Shown here in pieces: positions 45,339 through 57,600 of a stretch of 64,000 bases of DNA. Under the pieces are notes generated by a model that was given only the letters and a program-made list of their open reading frames with translations, was not told where the DNA came from and did not search any database. How positions within the stretch are numbered: position 1 is the stretch's first letter; each line of letters starts with the position of its first letter. The translations under genes were made by a program, and so were the position numbers. Origin of the DNA: Mesorhabditis belari (Eukaryota > Nematoda > Chromadorea > Rhabditida > Rhabditidae); NCBI GenBank assembly GCA_958450365.1, contig CAUEEP010000733.1, positions 2,376,001 to 2,440,000 of the forward strand. Reading direction: 5' to 3'.

Positions 45339-48118
45339 ATATTTTCTCAATCGTATATGATTTCCGCTCACAACAACAAAACAAATGACTAAATATGAAA
45401 ATCTTAAATGGTATTAATTTCCCCAGACCAAGAAAACAAGCGAATGTTTTTTGGTTTTTAGTTTTTTCTACGAAAAATTTGAGTTACAGTTAATGATTAA
45501 TTGAATTGAACTGTTAAAGAATCTCTAAAAGAAGGTCAGGTGAAAAATTCAGATGTTTTTATAAGTCGCACATATAAAAACTTGCCTCGTTTACAGTTTA
45601 CAATCTGGATGTATTTAACAAAGTGTCACTTTTCGATATTTTGGTCTCTTTTATAGGGTTATTGTAGGTTAAAACTAACATTCGGATTCTCCGTCCCTGA
45701 AAGCCCCAGTATACAAATTTTTAGCTTAATCTGACCATAAATTATGTTAATTCCAAGTGAAGCCTACTGGTGGGTCCCACTGGTGGGCCCCACTGGTAGG
45801 CTAAGTAATTCTGCGGTTTATCTCATTCACTGGTGTCCTCATTGTTTGTCCTCAATAAAATAAACAAGTTCAATCGATTCCCCGACCCCGAAAACCCTTG
45901 GGCACACATTTACAGCTGAATATCTTTTGTGCCATCTACAAAAATTCCTGAAGAAAGAGGTGCTTTTTGTGCCGACGCGTAATCGCTCGCGACCTGGCAA
46001 ACCCCTCTGGTATAAAGCGGTTCCCTAAAGGGAAAGAAGCGGCTAACTTTTCCCCGTTTATGTCGTCACTATGCCCAAATTTTTAGAAACAATTTTGGCT
46101 TAATTTTGGATCTATTTTAGATTCAAATTGTACATCCTGTTAAACCATTCTTACTCAAAAAAGAGTCATAACCGGTTGAAGAAAAAGAGGCAAAATTGCT
46201 TTTACTATACTGGAATAAACAAAAAAAGGATAAGAGCATATGGGCACTAAGAAAATATGGACGAAAACACTTGACAGCTTTTAACACCCCGAGAAATCAT
46301 TGATAAACCGATTTAATTACAATTACGAGTTGTTATTGCAATTCTATTCTCAAACTCACAAAGCTCACTGACTCACAAAAAGCTTTCATTTCCCAAAAAG
46401 TCTTTTCCCAAACTTTTCGAATTCGTGGGAGTTTCGAAAAACTTTCCGGAAATCATAAATTTCCTTTAAAACTAGATTCATTTCTTAATGATATTCCGCT
46501 GACTTTTCTCGTGAATTGATCAAAAGGCAAACAGGTGAAATGCACCGAGTGAATGCAATTAAGGCTTTCTCTTTTAGAGGCCAAGAGTCGAAAACCTTGA
46601 CAGTCTTCCTAAAAGTCGGTTGTAAATCTCATTGGAAATTATTTCCATTTCCCGGATAGAAACAAAAACTTGGCGATAAATAAATTTCTTCTGTTTTTGG
46701 TTTCTTCTATGAAATTTCCTTTCTTCTATTCTAAGATTTCCTTTCTCTGAAGTTCTTGATCTTATTATGAGATTCTCTCACATCATAGCTTTGTTCATTT
46801 ATCGATAGCAGATTTTAACGTAAAGAGTCCCGATTTTTGTTCCCTATTATGTGCTGAATGAACACACTTTAGACTCAATAATTCTAAACATACTTTTCGG
46901 TTTTAACATAACTGTAACATGTGTAGCGTTTAACTCAGAATTCCATAAAACTGTTGGATTAATGATTTAAGTATAAGACTTGTGTCAGGGTTGTTCCAAC
47001 TTCTGGCCTAGCCTGGCTTGACCCACAAAAAACCTGGCTAAACTTGGCTCCAAGTTCAGACCAGAGACTAGACTTCCAACCTAGAGCCTGTAAATCAGGT
47101 TAGACCAGAATAGAGCTCGATCAGAAGTCTAGTCTCTGGTCTGAACTTGGAGCCAGGTTTAGCCGGGCTTTTTGTGGGTCAATCCAGATTAGGCCAGAAG
47201 CCAGACAAGGATGGACTTGGCTTCTGGGTTAGCACTGGCTTTACCTGACCCGGAAAATTGCCGTTGCGACAGTCTTGAATAGGTAAGTTAACCTAATAAA
47301 TCAAAATTTACATTTTCGACTTGAATAAAAGAACAAGAAGACTCTAAAGGACTTTTAACCTAAAGAAGAACTTTAAAGAATCTAAATCTAAAGAATATAA
47401 AGAACTCTAAAGATAACAAGGAATCTTAAAAAACCCGATTGACTTTCAATCTGAAAACTATTAAACACAATTTCATTTGCGGGTTTCACTTATTTACTGA
47501 AAGCCTAAAAGGACCGCTAATTTTTGATTTCTAAGAAACTCTATATCATTTTATTTCCAGAATTAGCTTTGCGTTCTGCTAATCCCAAAATAAAACCTCG
47601 ATAAAATCAAAAAGAATGTTCTTTCTACTTTCCACAAAATGCTGATGATTTGAACGATCTTTTCTGATCTAATTAATTGTTAATTTCCAGAGGAAATAAC
47701 CACGAAAGTGTTTTGAAGTTTTTCTTTATTTGTTTGAATGATTGAAAATCAAGATAAAATCTACTTTCCATCGTGTTTTTCTAAAAAGATTTGTAAATGT
47801 CGGCAATTACCGTATCCCGGTTCCTTGATAGAAATGTTTTGGCTAAACATCTGCCAAAGATTTTTTAAATCGCCTCAAAACACACTTTTTGCTACGTTTT
47901 TTTTCTGATTTACCAATTATCCTTTCCTTTTACTAATCACCTTTTCTCAAGAGAAAAAAAGATTCGTTTTAGCTCAGAATTGACTTTCAAATATCGGAAA
48001 AACTCTTAATTGTTCTTGAAAATTCTTGAACTTTTTCTAATAAAATTTGTAAAAGTTTACTTTTTGAAAGTCTACTTTTGATTTATGAAAGCATTTAAAT
48101 AATTCCACATTTCAGGAA
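45339..48118. other. Intergenic region upstream of the mucin-like gene
   Basis: No gene seen. Contains the foldback element at 47001-47200 and a doubled GGTGGG(T/C)CCCACTGG unit near 45770-45800. AAAGAACTCTAAAG-type simple repeats lie near 47330-47430. The promoter of the gene at 48119 is expected at its end. Confidence 0.45.
47001..47200. mobile_element. Foldback element with TTCTGGCCTA ends
   Basis: Left arm TTCTGGCCTAGCCTGG through TTGGCTCCAAGTTCAGAC and CAGAGACTAGACTTC pairs with the right arm GAAGTCTAGTCTCTG, GTCTGAACTTGGAGCC and AGGCCAGAAG. The central loop is about 45 nt. Related GCCAAGC/GCTTTGGC words occur at 485-600 and 34910-34970. Non-coding. Confidence 0.8.
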
Positions 48119-51100
48119 ATGACTTTTAAAGTCTTCTTTTTTGTTTTCCTCATCAATTCGATCATTTCAACGGGAACAAATGATATGGATTCGATCTTTC
48201 AGCAAATGTTGAATACAGGCACTGCTACTGCAGGTTGGTACAAGAATTTAATTAAATTCTTCAATTAGATTTCATTTCTAATTGCAATATCTTTTGAAAT
48301 TATCTATCTATAACAATTCTATCATTTGGGCTACTTTACACTAATATATAACAAGTTTAAGAACAAATTGCACAAAGTGAAGTGAAGCAGTGAAGCCTGT
48401 AAGATTGAAATTTACTGTATCAATTTGTAATAATGCTAAAGCAATTGCTTCTCGACTGCCAGAAAAGAAAAATGTTCTTTAAAACGACTAAACAATAACA
48501 ACCGGCTCAGATTCATATTCTTTTTTGAATTCTTGAAAAATGCAAAAGTTTCTGACGAGAGAGGGATTCGAACCCACGCCTCCGAAGAGACCAGTGCCTT
48601 AAACTGGCGCCTTAGACCGCTCGGCCATCTCGCCATGATTTCAGAGCGAAAACTTTTCTCCAAAAAGGCACTAGATTTTGAAAGTACTTTTTAGTAAAAT
48701 GATCCTAAATCACTTTAGCAACAACTGCCCGATCACCGACTGTGCAAACGGTTTCCTCAATCAATGATTGGCCGGCCATAAATGGGACCTCAAATGTGAC
48801 AAGCTCCAATTCCACTGGGGACTCAAATGGAGGGACAACAACACTTAGTTCAATCATCGGAACCAATGGGGAAAACTCTACAAGCAGTGGAAATGTCACG
48901 GTTACTCTTGAAACTAACACAGGCTCTAACAGTTCTACAACTGTTTTTGCGTCCAATGACCCTCCAGTTTTGACTACAGTTGCTTCGATAGGCACTGTCA
49001 CTGGGTCGAATGCAACTGAGAGCTCAGTGAACAACTCAACTGTGGTTCCAAGTACATCGGCTGCTTCAAATTCTACAGTGATCCCAGTCACCTCTTCAAA
49101 TGTAATCCTTGAGGATCAGTTTGCTAATGCAACAAGTTCTGGAAACTCTTCTGCAACCTTGACAACTGTTGCTTCTGATAACTCTGTTGATTCAAATTCA
49201 ACTGACCTGGCCACAACCTTGAGCAGCTCAACCATTGCTGATTTCAGCTCCAATACTACCGTAATCCCTCCATCGGCCACCACTTTGAACTCTACTGAAG
49301 CTGGAAATAGTAGCTCAACTGTTACCGTAGCGAGCTCCAATTCTACAATCTTATCGTCAGTGACGGACAGCCCAGCTGTTAATTCAACGCTTACAACTGA
49401 CTCGAATTCCACATTGATTCCAGCTACCACTCAAACACCAACTGTCAACTCTACAATTGAAGCATCAACAAATGAAACCTTAACTTCTCAAACATCTGTA
49501 GCCAATTCTACAGTAACTTCTGCCACCATTGCTTCAAACTCAACCGAGCTACCAACTGTTGATCCAACAAACTCAACAACCGAAATTCCCAGCTTAAATG
49601 TAACTACGGTTTCTCCGAACATATCAATTAATGAAACAAGTTTAACCACTCAAACACCAGTCTCTAATTCTACAACTAGTGCAGGTAATGAAACTGTTAT
49701 TACCACAATGGCTTCGACCTCAAACTCTACCACTGCATCGACAAATGAAACATCTGTTACAGTGTCACCGACAAACTCAACTGAGTCAACTGGCTCTGAT
49801 GGAGCAATGAGTACCACTCTGTCATCAATTCTTAGCACCACAGTCACTTCTACAAATGAGACTACAATGTTGCCTAACAATTCTACAATTGGGTCTAACA
49901 GCACTGATGTTGGAAACTCGACAAGTTCACCCATTCCAACAACAGCCTTTCAATTTCCGTTTACAATTCCTCCGGCTATCACTATACTACCGGAAACTGA
50001 TAATGCCACTACTCAGTCGTCTGTTGAATCTACTGTTTCTGGAAATGTTACAAATGAAGTCACTCTTGAGCCTTCAAACTCAACGATTTCCCAGAATTCT
50101 GATTCTACAACTGTTTCTGAAAGCATTGAAACGGTTACTACTTTGTCACCAACAAACTCCACTGATCTTTCTTCAACTACGATATCGGATTCTTCAATGA
50201 ACACCACAACTCTTGCAAGCAATGAAACAATTGTCACAACTGTTTTACCGGAAACTTCTTCTATTTCTGGAAACAGTACAGAAGCCGGGAACTCAACAAG
50301 TACCCCAGTTTCAACCACCACTGGCGTCCAATTTCCTTTCACAATTCCATCAGCTATTACAATGCCTACTGAAGGCAATGAAACAATCACAAGCTCTACG
50401 ACAATCCAAATGACTTCAGTGACAGTTAATGAGAATCAAACAATGACAACAGTGATTGAAGTGATCACTTCAACAAGCGCACCAACATCCAATTCATCAA
50501 TGGAAACGACTTTGGAGGTGTCGATTAGTTCGACAATGATAACTGAGATTCCGACAAGTATGGGTTCTACAACGGTTTTGTCTAGTGATGAGACATTAGC
50601 TCCAACAACTGCAAATTCTGGTCCCACTTCTTCGACTAATGGCACAGAAACCGGCAATTCAACAACAGCTCCTGCTCCCACAACGACCGCTTTCATCTTC
50701 CCGTTCACGATCCCCTCTGCAATAACATTGGCCTCAGATAATGGGACAACTACAGGACTTGCCACATCAAGTACCGGAGCAATTGATTCTACTGCTAATA
50801 CGGCAACAACAGGCAGTGCTGGAGTCAGCACCGATCTCACAGCTACCACCTCAGCAACTACTGGAAGCGTTGATCCAACAGCCACGACCGCTCCTCCAGC
50901 CTCGACTACCGCAACTGTAACCGGAACAATACTGGCTAATCCAACAGTTTCAACCATTGCTTCATTAGCTACCACAGCTGAAACTTCTGAACAAACGACT
51001 ATTGTCGATCACACAGCCACCATAACAGCTTTAACAACTGTTGAAGTCACAACTCAATCATCGACTACTGCCCCGGAGACGAGTCTCGATCCTACTGCTA

Positions 51101-52081
51101 CCACAATGGCCACAACTGTTGGAGTCACTGATCCAAGAGCTACGACTGTCCCTATGACTGTCGTTGATACAACTGCTACCACAGCCACAGCAGTGACAAC
51201 TATCGGAGGCACAACTACAGCTCCATCTGCAACCACAGCTGCCGCTCAAAGCACGGTTGCTATTGATCCAACAGCTAGCACAGCTCCGCCAGCATCCATT
51301 GCTACCACTGGTCTCCCAATTACAATTAACACAGTGATACCCAATGGCTTTGTCTATCCGGATAATTTCGTCGACTTGAAACGTGGCTACTCATTCGGTC
51401 TCTCCAAACATCTTTACAACACCGATCCAACGTTTTTCGACCAATTCAGCAACTTCAACACCAATATGCAGCGTGAGTTTTTGCTTAAAGCCTTGATATT
51501 GACTAAATATCTAATTTCAGCCTCACCCGGCTCCTTCCTTGCTCCGAGTTTCGCGAATGGTATCGCCGCTTGTCCGCAACTTGTCCCACTCTACTCGTGT
51601 CCGGATGGAGGTAAAATAAAATTCATTGAGCTACATTAAACCATTAAGACTATTTAGAGTAATTCTAAAAAAAACGTGTTCATAATTCGTTTTAGTTATG
51701 AACTATCAGCTCTCAAGATCGGACGATGGTAGTTGTACAATGATTGGACAAGGTGTTTCAACTCTGGGAGCTTGTGGAGCCACTATGTCGCTCTATGAAT
51801 TGCATAACAAGGTTTTCTCAGGTAAATCAAGTACAATTATCTTTTAAAAAGTATTACAATAGCTGCTCAAAGGCTTAGATTCATGAAAAATTTGGAAATA
51901 AGCTAAAAATTGGTTTTTTAGGAACTGTAATCTTAAACATATCAAGATCCAATTTCTAGATCACTTTTACACGAGTTTTCTTGAAGAAGCTCAGGCGGTG
52001 AATGCGAACAATTTGTGGTTTGCTGACACGCTTGGCGTGAATCCTTTGATCTACATGTGGCCAAGAATTCCGCAATTCTAA
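48119..52081 (+). CDS. Secreted Ser/Thr-rich mucin-like protein, 5 exons
   Basis: Exons 48119-48233, 48719-51472, 51521-51610, 51696-51821 and 51960-52081 join in phase to 1,068 residues. Residues 1-19 are a signal peptide (MTFKVFFFVFLINSIISTG). Exon 2 encodes about 870 residues made almost wholly of Thr, Ser, Asn, Ala and Val, with dozens of N-x-S/T sites, so heavy O- and N-glycosylation is expected. Three spaced blocks share FPFTIPxAIT (about 49951, 50330 and 50695). The C-terminal part (from FVYPDNFVDL) is ordinary globular sequence with cysteines in SCPDGG, GSCTMIG and GACGATM, and ends in IYMWPRIPQF. No known domain was recognised. A surface-coat, cuticle or gut-lining mucin is a reasonable guess. 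Intron 1 carries an antisense tRNA-Leu gene. Intron 2 is 48 nt, in frame and stop-free. AATAAA at 52258-52263 ends the unit. Confidence 0.82.
48553..48634 (-). tRNA. tRNA-Leu(AAG), copy 1, in mucin intron 1
   Basis: The 82-nt minus-strand sequence folds as a class II tRNA: acceptor GGCGAGA, D arm with GGCCGAGCGGTC, anticodon stem CCAGT/ACTGG around TTAAGGC (anticodon AAG), a variable arm with TCTTCGG, and a T arm with GTTCGAAT. Discriminator A. Compared with the other two copies, the T-stem 3' strand reads CCCTC instead of CCCAC, giving one T:T mismatch, so this copy may be weakened. TTTT follows on the minus strand as a pol III stop. It lies antisense to the host gene. Confidence 0.88.
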
Positions 52082-54693
52082 AACCCAAAAATAATAGAAT
52101 AACTATAGAAAAGTATAGAAACTCTTTAGTTTTGCAATTTTAAAACAATTTTCTTTACATTTTCCTAGTTTTATATTGTTTATTGTAAATATTTCTTGTT
52201 GTCTGATTACCGGTGACCATTTTTTTTGCTTATGAAATGATTCTTAATGTTTCTGTGAATAAAAGTCGATTAGAAATCTAGTTTCAATGAAAAACTAACT
52301 TTTTATGGAATTTTGAAAGTTTTTCTTTGGTTAATATTGACACACCTGTACGAGAGTCCAACTTCAAACTCTGTTTACTTTTTGACTAAATTGGAAGCAA
52401 CTTGGCCACAGAGAAAGTTTCAGATTTTTTTAGTTTTAGCTTTTAAGTTACAAAAATGTCTAAGCAAAGTTTTAGCAGGCTTTTACTCATGATAAACTCG
52501 AAGAATTTCTAAATGTATACAAAAATGTATTCTTGCCAATTTGTAGAGAGTTCAACTTCAAACTCTGTTTACTTTTTGACTAAACTGGAAGCAACTTGGC
52601 CACAGAGAAAGTTTCAGATTTAGCTTTTAAGTTACAAAAATGTCTAAGCAAAGCTTTAGCAAGCTTTTACTCATGATAAACTCTAAGAATTTCGAAGTGT
52701 ATACAATGTATTCTTGCCAATTTGTAGAAAAAGTCTGTTTCAATTCAATTTGCTTTATAGCTTTATTGTACAAATTTTCTTTTTTTCGTCTTAAGAATAG
52801 TTTCCTCAAATTCTTACAATTTCACTTGTTTCATTTTCAGTTTTTAATTGTAGCAACCCTGCCTTTTTTTAATCAATTTACTATTCAAGGATATAAAAGT
52901 TCGAGGAGATTATAAAAAAGAGATGGAGAGATGGCTGGAGAGTGGAAAAGACAGGCAATGGATGAAGCAAGGGAAAAGAAACCGGTCTTCTTTGCATCCC
53001 GGACTTGCCTCTGGATTCTTTCTTTCTTTTTTTTCTTCATACTTCTTCTATGCGTCTATTCGCCTCATTTCTATAATCTACAACTTTTTAAAGTAGGATT
53101 TGTACTAATACAGCTTTTAGTCTATACTAATACAACTTTTATCCAACTTTTACTTATCCACTTATCCGACTTCTCACTACAAAACCTTGAATTAGTTTTT
53201 TGAAATTCTCTGTTGGATAAATAATTAATGAAGCTGGTTTCTGTTCCCATTCATTTCTTTATTCCACTCTTTCGAGGGTGGATCGGTGTGCGCCAGCGGG
53301 ATCGGTGTGCGCCAATCCCGCCGGTAAGTGGAACAGCAGACGCTGTATTCCGTGCCCGTTCTACAAAACTACTACAAAACAACTACTTGTAGATACCAAG
53401 AAAACATATTTTCATGGTTTAATTGTTAGCAAACTTTATTTTACTCTCAATTTGCTTGATTTGAGAATTGAAAATGATAGACGTTTGCAATACTGATTTA
53501 GCGTAACCTTGTTCAACAGTTGTCTTAAAATCCATTGGATCAATTAGAAAAAAGCCTAAAAAGCAGTTCGTATACTGATTGAACTTAGACAAAACTTGTT
53601 TATTACCAAAGCAAACTACCGAAATCCCTCTGGGAGTTGATCCCTTTCACACAGTTCGATCATTTCTGCACTTTTCCTTGACCTTTCCATGCTCTTTTCC
53701 ATTCTTTCCCCTTCTTTTCCCCTTTGCCACACTTCTCCCCACCAATCGATTCGAATACTCACTCCGGGACAATTTCTTGATAAAATCTTCATTTTCATTT
53801 TGCAAAAGATTTACACGTTTTTCTTTTTTCACTACTTTTCTTCGCAAACGATCAAAGCCCACGGGATTTTACGGATTTGATAGTTTTTGAAGAGAAAAAT
53901 GTAAAAGTAAAACAGCGAGTAAAACAAAACGAAACAACCTTGTTCAACAGTTATCTTAAAATCCATTGGATCAATTGGAAAACAAGCCTAATCAGGAATT
54001 TTATAAGAACTAGACAAATTTCTAAGTGATTATAAGAGATCCTCTAAGAGATCCTGGTTCAAGTTTTGAATCCATATGATTTAAAAGGAGTGAAATGGAA
54101 AGTTCAGATCAAGAGCAAGATTTGTAAAAAGTTCAAGCTTTAATTCTTTCTAAAATCTCTTTAAAAAACCCAACTAACTTTAAGTTTCGAATTGCCAAAA
54201 ATTGTTGCATTTCTGTCTTTTGTCCTTTTCTCTCTGATCGGTCATAGACTAGAAGCCTTATCTCTTTTCGCCTATTCCTTTGCATCAAATTCTTCCATAA
54301 TTCTTTTTTTCATTTACAGACACGTCATTCAAATTTACAAGTCAATACCAATGCCCTGTCTTGCCAAATTTTTCTGAATTGATCTAACCATCTCGAATTT
54401 TTACATTCAAATCTGTATTTTTAACCAAATTTTTTGAAAATTCTTTGTTGAAAGAATGCTTAGCCTATTTAGATTTCGTTATTTTTACTTTTTTTTCATA
54501 GATCTAGATCCAATCGGGCACCTGTCAATGTCTCCAATATTTGCTCATCGTTAACCCCCAGACAAGGCACTAACTTTGCTTTGTAGGGTCAAGAATTTAT
54601 AAGAAGCTTGCTTGATAATAAAAAGATTTTCCCTTCTTCATTGCAATTACTTTTCAAAAAGCTGTAAAATTAACTTTAATTAAGTTTCTACAA
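52082..54693. other. Intergenic; duplicated segments, no supported gene
   Basis: Includes the mucin gene's 3' end, a tandem duplication (52360-52725) and two separated copies of an about 60-nt unit (ACCTTGTTCAACAGTT...TTGGATCAATT) at 53505-53565 and 53938-53998. Open frames at 52931-53203 and 53579-53890 have no motif or splice support. The promoter of the MFSD10-like gene should lie near the end. Confidence 0.45.
52360..52725 (+). repeat. Tandem duplication of about 180 nt
   Basis: Two adjacent copies begin AGAGTCCAACTTCAAACTC (or AGAGTTCAACTTCAAACT) and run through ACTGGAAGCAACTTGGCC, AAAATGTCTAAGCAAAG and ACTCATGATAAACTC to TTCTTGCCAATTTGTAG. They differ by a few substitutions and small deletions. 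The unit holds a short frame beginning at ATGTCTAAGC, but neither copy keeps a long one. A recent local duplication. Confidence 0.85.
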
Positions 54694-57600
54694 ATGCGCA
54701 ATGCTCCGCCGGACTCGCGCCGAGTCACATTGTTGTTATTCAGCGCTCTCGTCGCTGACATGCTAGCATTTACTTGTATTCTTCCACTTTTCCCATCAAT
54801 TCTCAACTATTACTCGAAGAGTGAAGAAAAGGTGAGTGAAATGCTTAAGTTTATGAGTCAATTGCTTAAGATTACGAAAAATGAAGTTAGCTCTATCATT
54901 ATCATATCAAATAAGTTAAAAGCTACGGGGGTGGGACAAATGCGACCTTTTTTTTGCGCACCTGGACATTTGCGCACCTTTTTTTTGCTGGAAAAGGCCT
55001 TAGGCAGGGCCGTAGAGCTTCGAAAATATTTCCATATAAGGGAATCGTATGCGTAGATTCCGAATTTCGACAAATCAGACCTCGCTGACACGTCAAATTT
55101 GGGCTAAAAGGCAAAAACTGCGGAAAAGCGTTAAGTTGCGTAGTTTTTGCCTTTTAGCCCAAATTTGACGTGTCAGCGAGGTCTGATTTGTCAAAATTCG
55201 GAATCTACGCATACGATTCCCTTACATGAAAACATTTTTGAAGCTCTACGACCTTTCCTAAGGCCTTTTCCATCAAAAAAAGGTGCGCAAATGTCCAGGT
55301 GCGCAAAAAAAGGTCGCATTTGTCCCATCCCCAAAGCTACAAAATTAAAGATACAGTCGACTCTCTATAACGGAATGTAAGGGAACAAAAAATTTCTCCG
55401 TTATATAGAGCTTTCCGTTATATAAAGTGCCGTTATACAGTCGACTCTCGATATAACGACTCTGTCGTTATATCGAGAGTCGACTGTATAAACCGCGAAA
55501 TGAAGTCGTTATATCGAAAATCGTTATATAAAAGTAAAAAAGCAAAGGCTTAACTCCAATTTCTTATATCGAATTACAAAAACCGTTTATCAACAAAACG
55601 AAAACAACAATTCCCCTCAAAGCTTAGCGAAAAAAAATCTGTAACGCGAGACTGCTTATTTTTAACCAAAAATCTCATAAAAAAAGTTATATAAAGAACA
55701 GTTAAGACAGCAAAAACTTTCTAATCAGCCTTTTTTCTTGTACAGTTTTGTAATCTTTTAAAAACGACTCCTCAATTATTTGTTTCTTCAACGCAAGATC
55801 CAACTTTCCTCTTTTTGTTTTCTCCATCTTGTGCCTGAAAAAAAACAAATTATTTTTAAATAACAGCTAGAAAAGCAAAAAAAGTTGACTAATTTGACGT
55901 TTGAATAAAAAATAATTAGCAGTCTCACAATAAAAAAATTATGTTAAAAGTCTTTAGCTTAAAACTATGATATAGTTTTAAGCTTAAAACTAAGACCATC
56001 AACTACTGTAAAAATTATTCACATTTTAGTCACAAAGTCGTTACATCAAATCAAAAGTTAGTTAGTAGGGGATTAAAAAAGTCATTATATCGAGGTCGAC
56101 TTAAGGTATTTTGTTAAGCACTTGACCGGGACCGTAAGTATGAGTTATATTGAGAGTCGTTATATTGAGAGTCGTTATATTGAGAGTCGTTATATTGAGA
56201 GTCGTTATATTGAGAGTCGTTATATTGAGAGTCGACTGTAGATAGCCTAGCGTCGGCCGGGACCAAAATTCCATTCCGCTAGATAGAGTTCCGTTATAGA
56301 GAGTCGACTGTAATTCAAAATTCAACATTTGCAAACTCTAAACAATTTTCAGGATTGGTTATTCGAGAGTATTCAACAAAACCTCGTCAAATTCGAGCGT
56401 TTAATCGGAGTCCCCGGGAATGAGCGATATCATAACTCGTTCTTTGGAGGTGTGTCTAAAATAATCGACTTTATTCTGTTAACATGTCAGCTAAACATTA
56501 TTATTAGAGATCATAGAACAGTATTAGAGATCATAAGCCCAACCAATTTAAGATGAAATGGAGGATGAAATGACGCCGAACTTTAAAGACACTTTTTACA
56601 CTCATAAAGCCTTCTTTAAATACACTTTTTGTTTCATAAAAAGGCTCACTATTTCTCTATAAAATAACTTTTAAGAAATTCCACAAATTTTAAGAAATTC
56701 TTTTCTTTTATGGAGCTTATAGACTCCCAAACACAGCTAGTCAAAATGACAGAGTTCGACTCATCGTTTGAACAGTTTCTTTCACATAAACCTCTTTTTA
56801 TGTCTACATAAAAAAGATAGAGCATCCTCAATTACATAAGTTGCCAAATTTTCAGAAAGATTCCTTCAACCGTTTTCTCTAGCTGATAGTTTATAAATTT
56901 TGTGTAAAAATGGCGCTGTTTAAGTTCTCTTGTTCTCTCATTTTGTAGAAAATTAGTTAATCTTTCTAATGATTTCTATAAACTTTCTAAACGCGTATCA
57001 TTTAACGAAGTCTGTTAGAAGTCTGTTAGAAGTTTTCTTTCATTTCCGCCATTTCATTCTCCCCAACCCAATACTTTTAGGTCTATTGGGCTCTCTATTC
57101 TCAGCTCTTCAATTTGTCGCCTCTCCAACTTTGGGTGCTCTTTCCGATACATATGGAAGAAAACCGTTAATGATTTTGTCAGCAATTGGAACTTTTACAT
57201 CATACGTGGTAAGTTTTGATTATACTCAAAAGGAAAAGCTTCAAAGCTTGCTGGAATTTCATGAAAAACGATTTGAGCTGTTCAATTTGTTGGTTTTGAA
57301 AACAAAACAAATAATGTAATCTTTCTGGGTTCAGGTCTGGCTGTATTCGAAATCGTTCTCGCTTTTTGTTTTGTCTCGAGTGATCGGCGGTTTGAGCAAA
57401 GCTAATATCAATGTTGCGACGGCGATCATCACCGATGTCTATCCACCAGAACAAAGACAAAGAGGAATGGTAAGCAAAAATGGACAACCAGTCTTGGATC
57501 TAAAAATGGACAAAAATGGATCTAAAGAGCCTACTTTCTCAACAAAAGTCAGCATAAATCTATAGCTTTTACTTTAAAAAAACAGAGCAAACAAAAACTT

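Noticed and set aside
50013..50975. Long minus-strand frames opposite the mucin exon (for example 50975-50436)
   Set aside because: They are valine/glutamate-rich mirror images of the ACN/TCN codons of the Thr/Ser repeat, with no start context or family motif.
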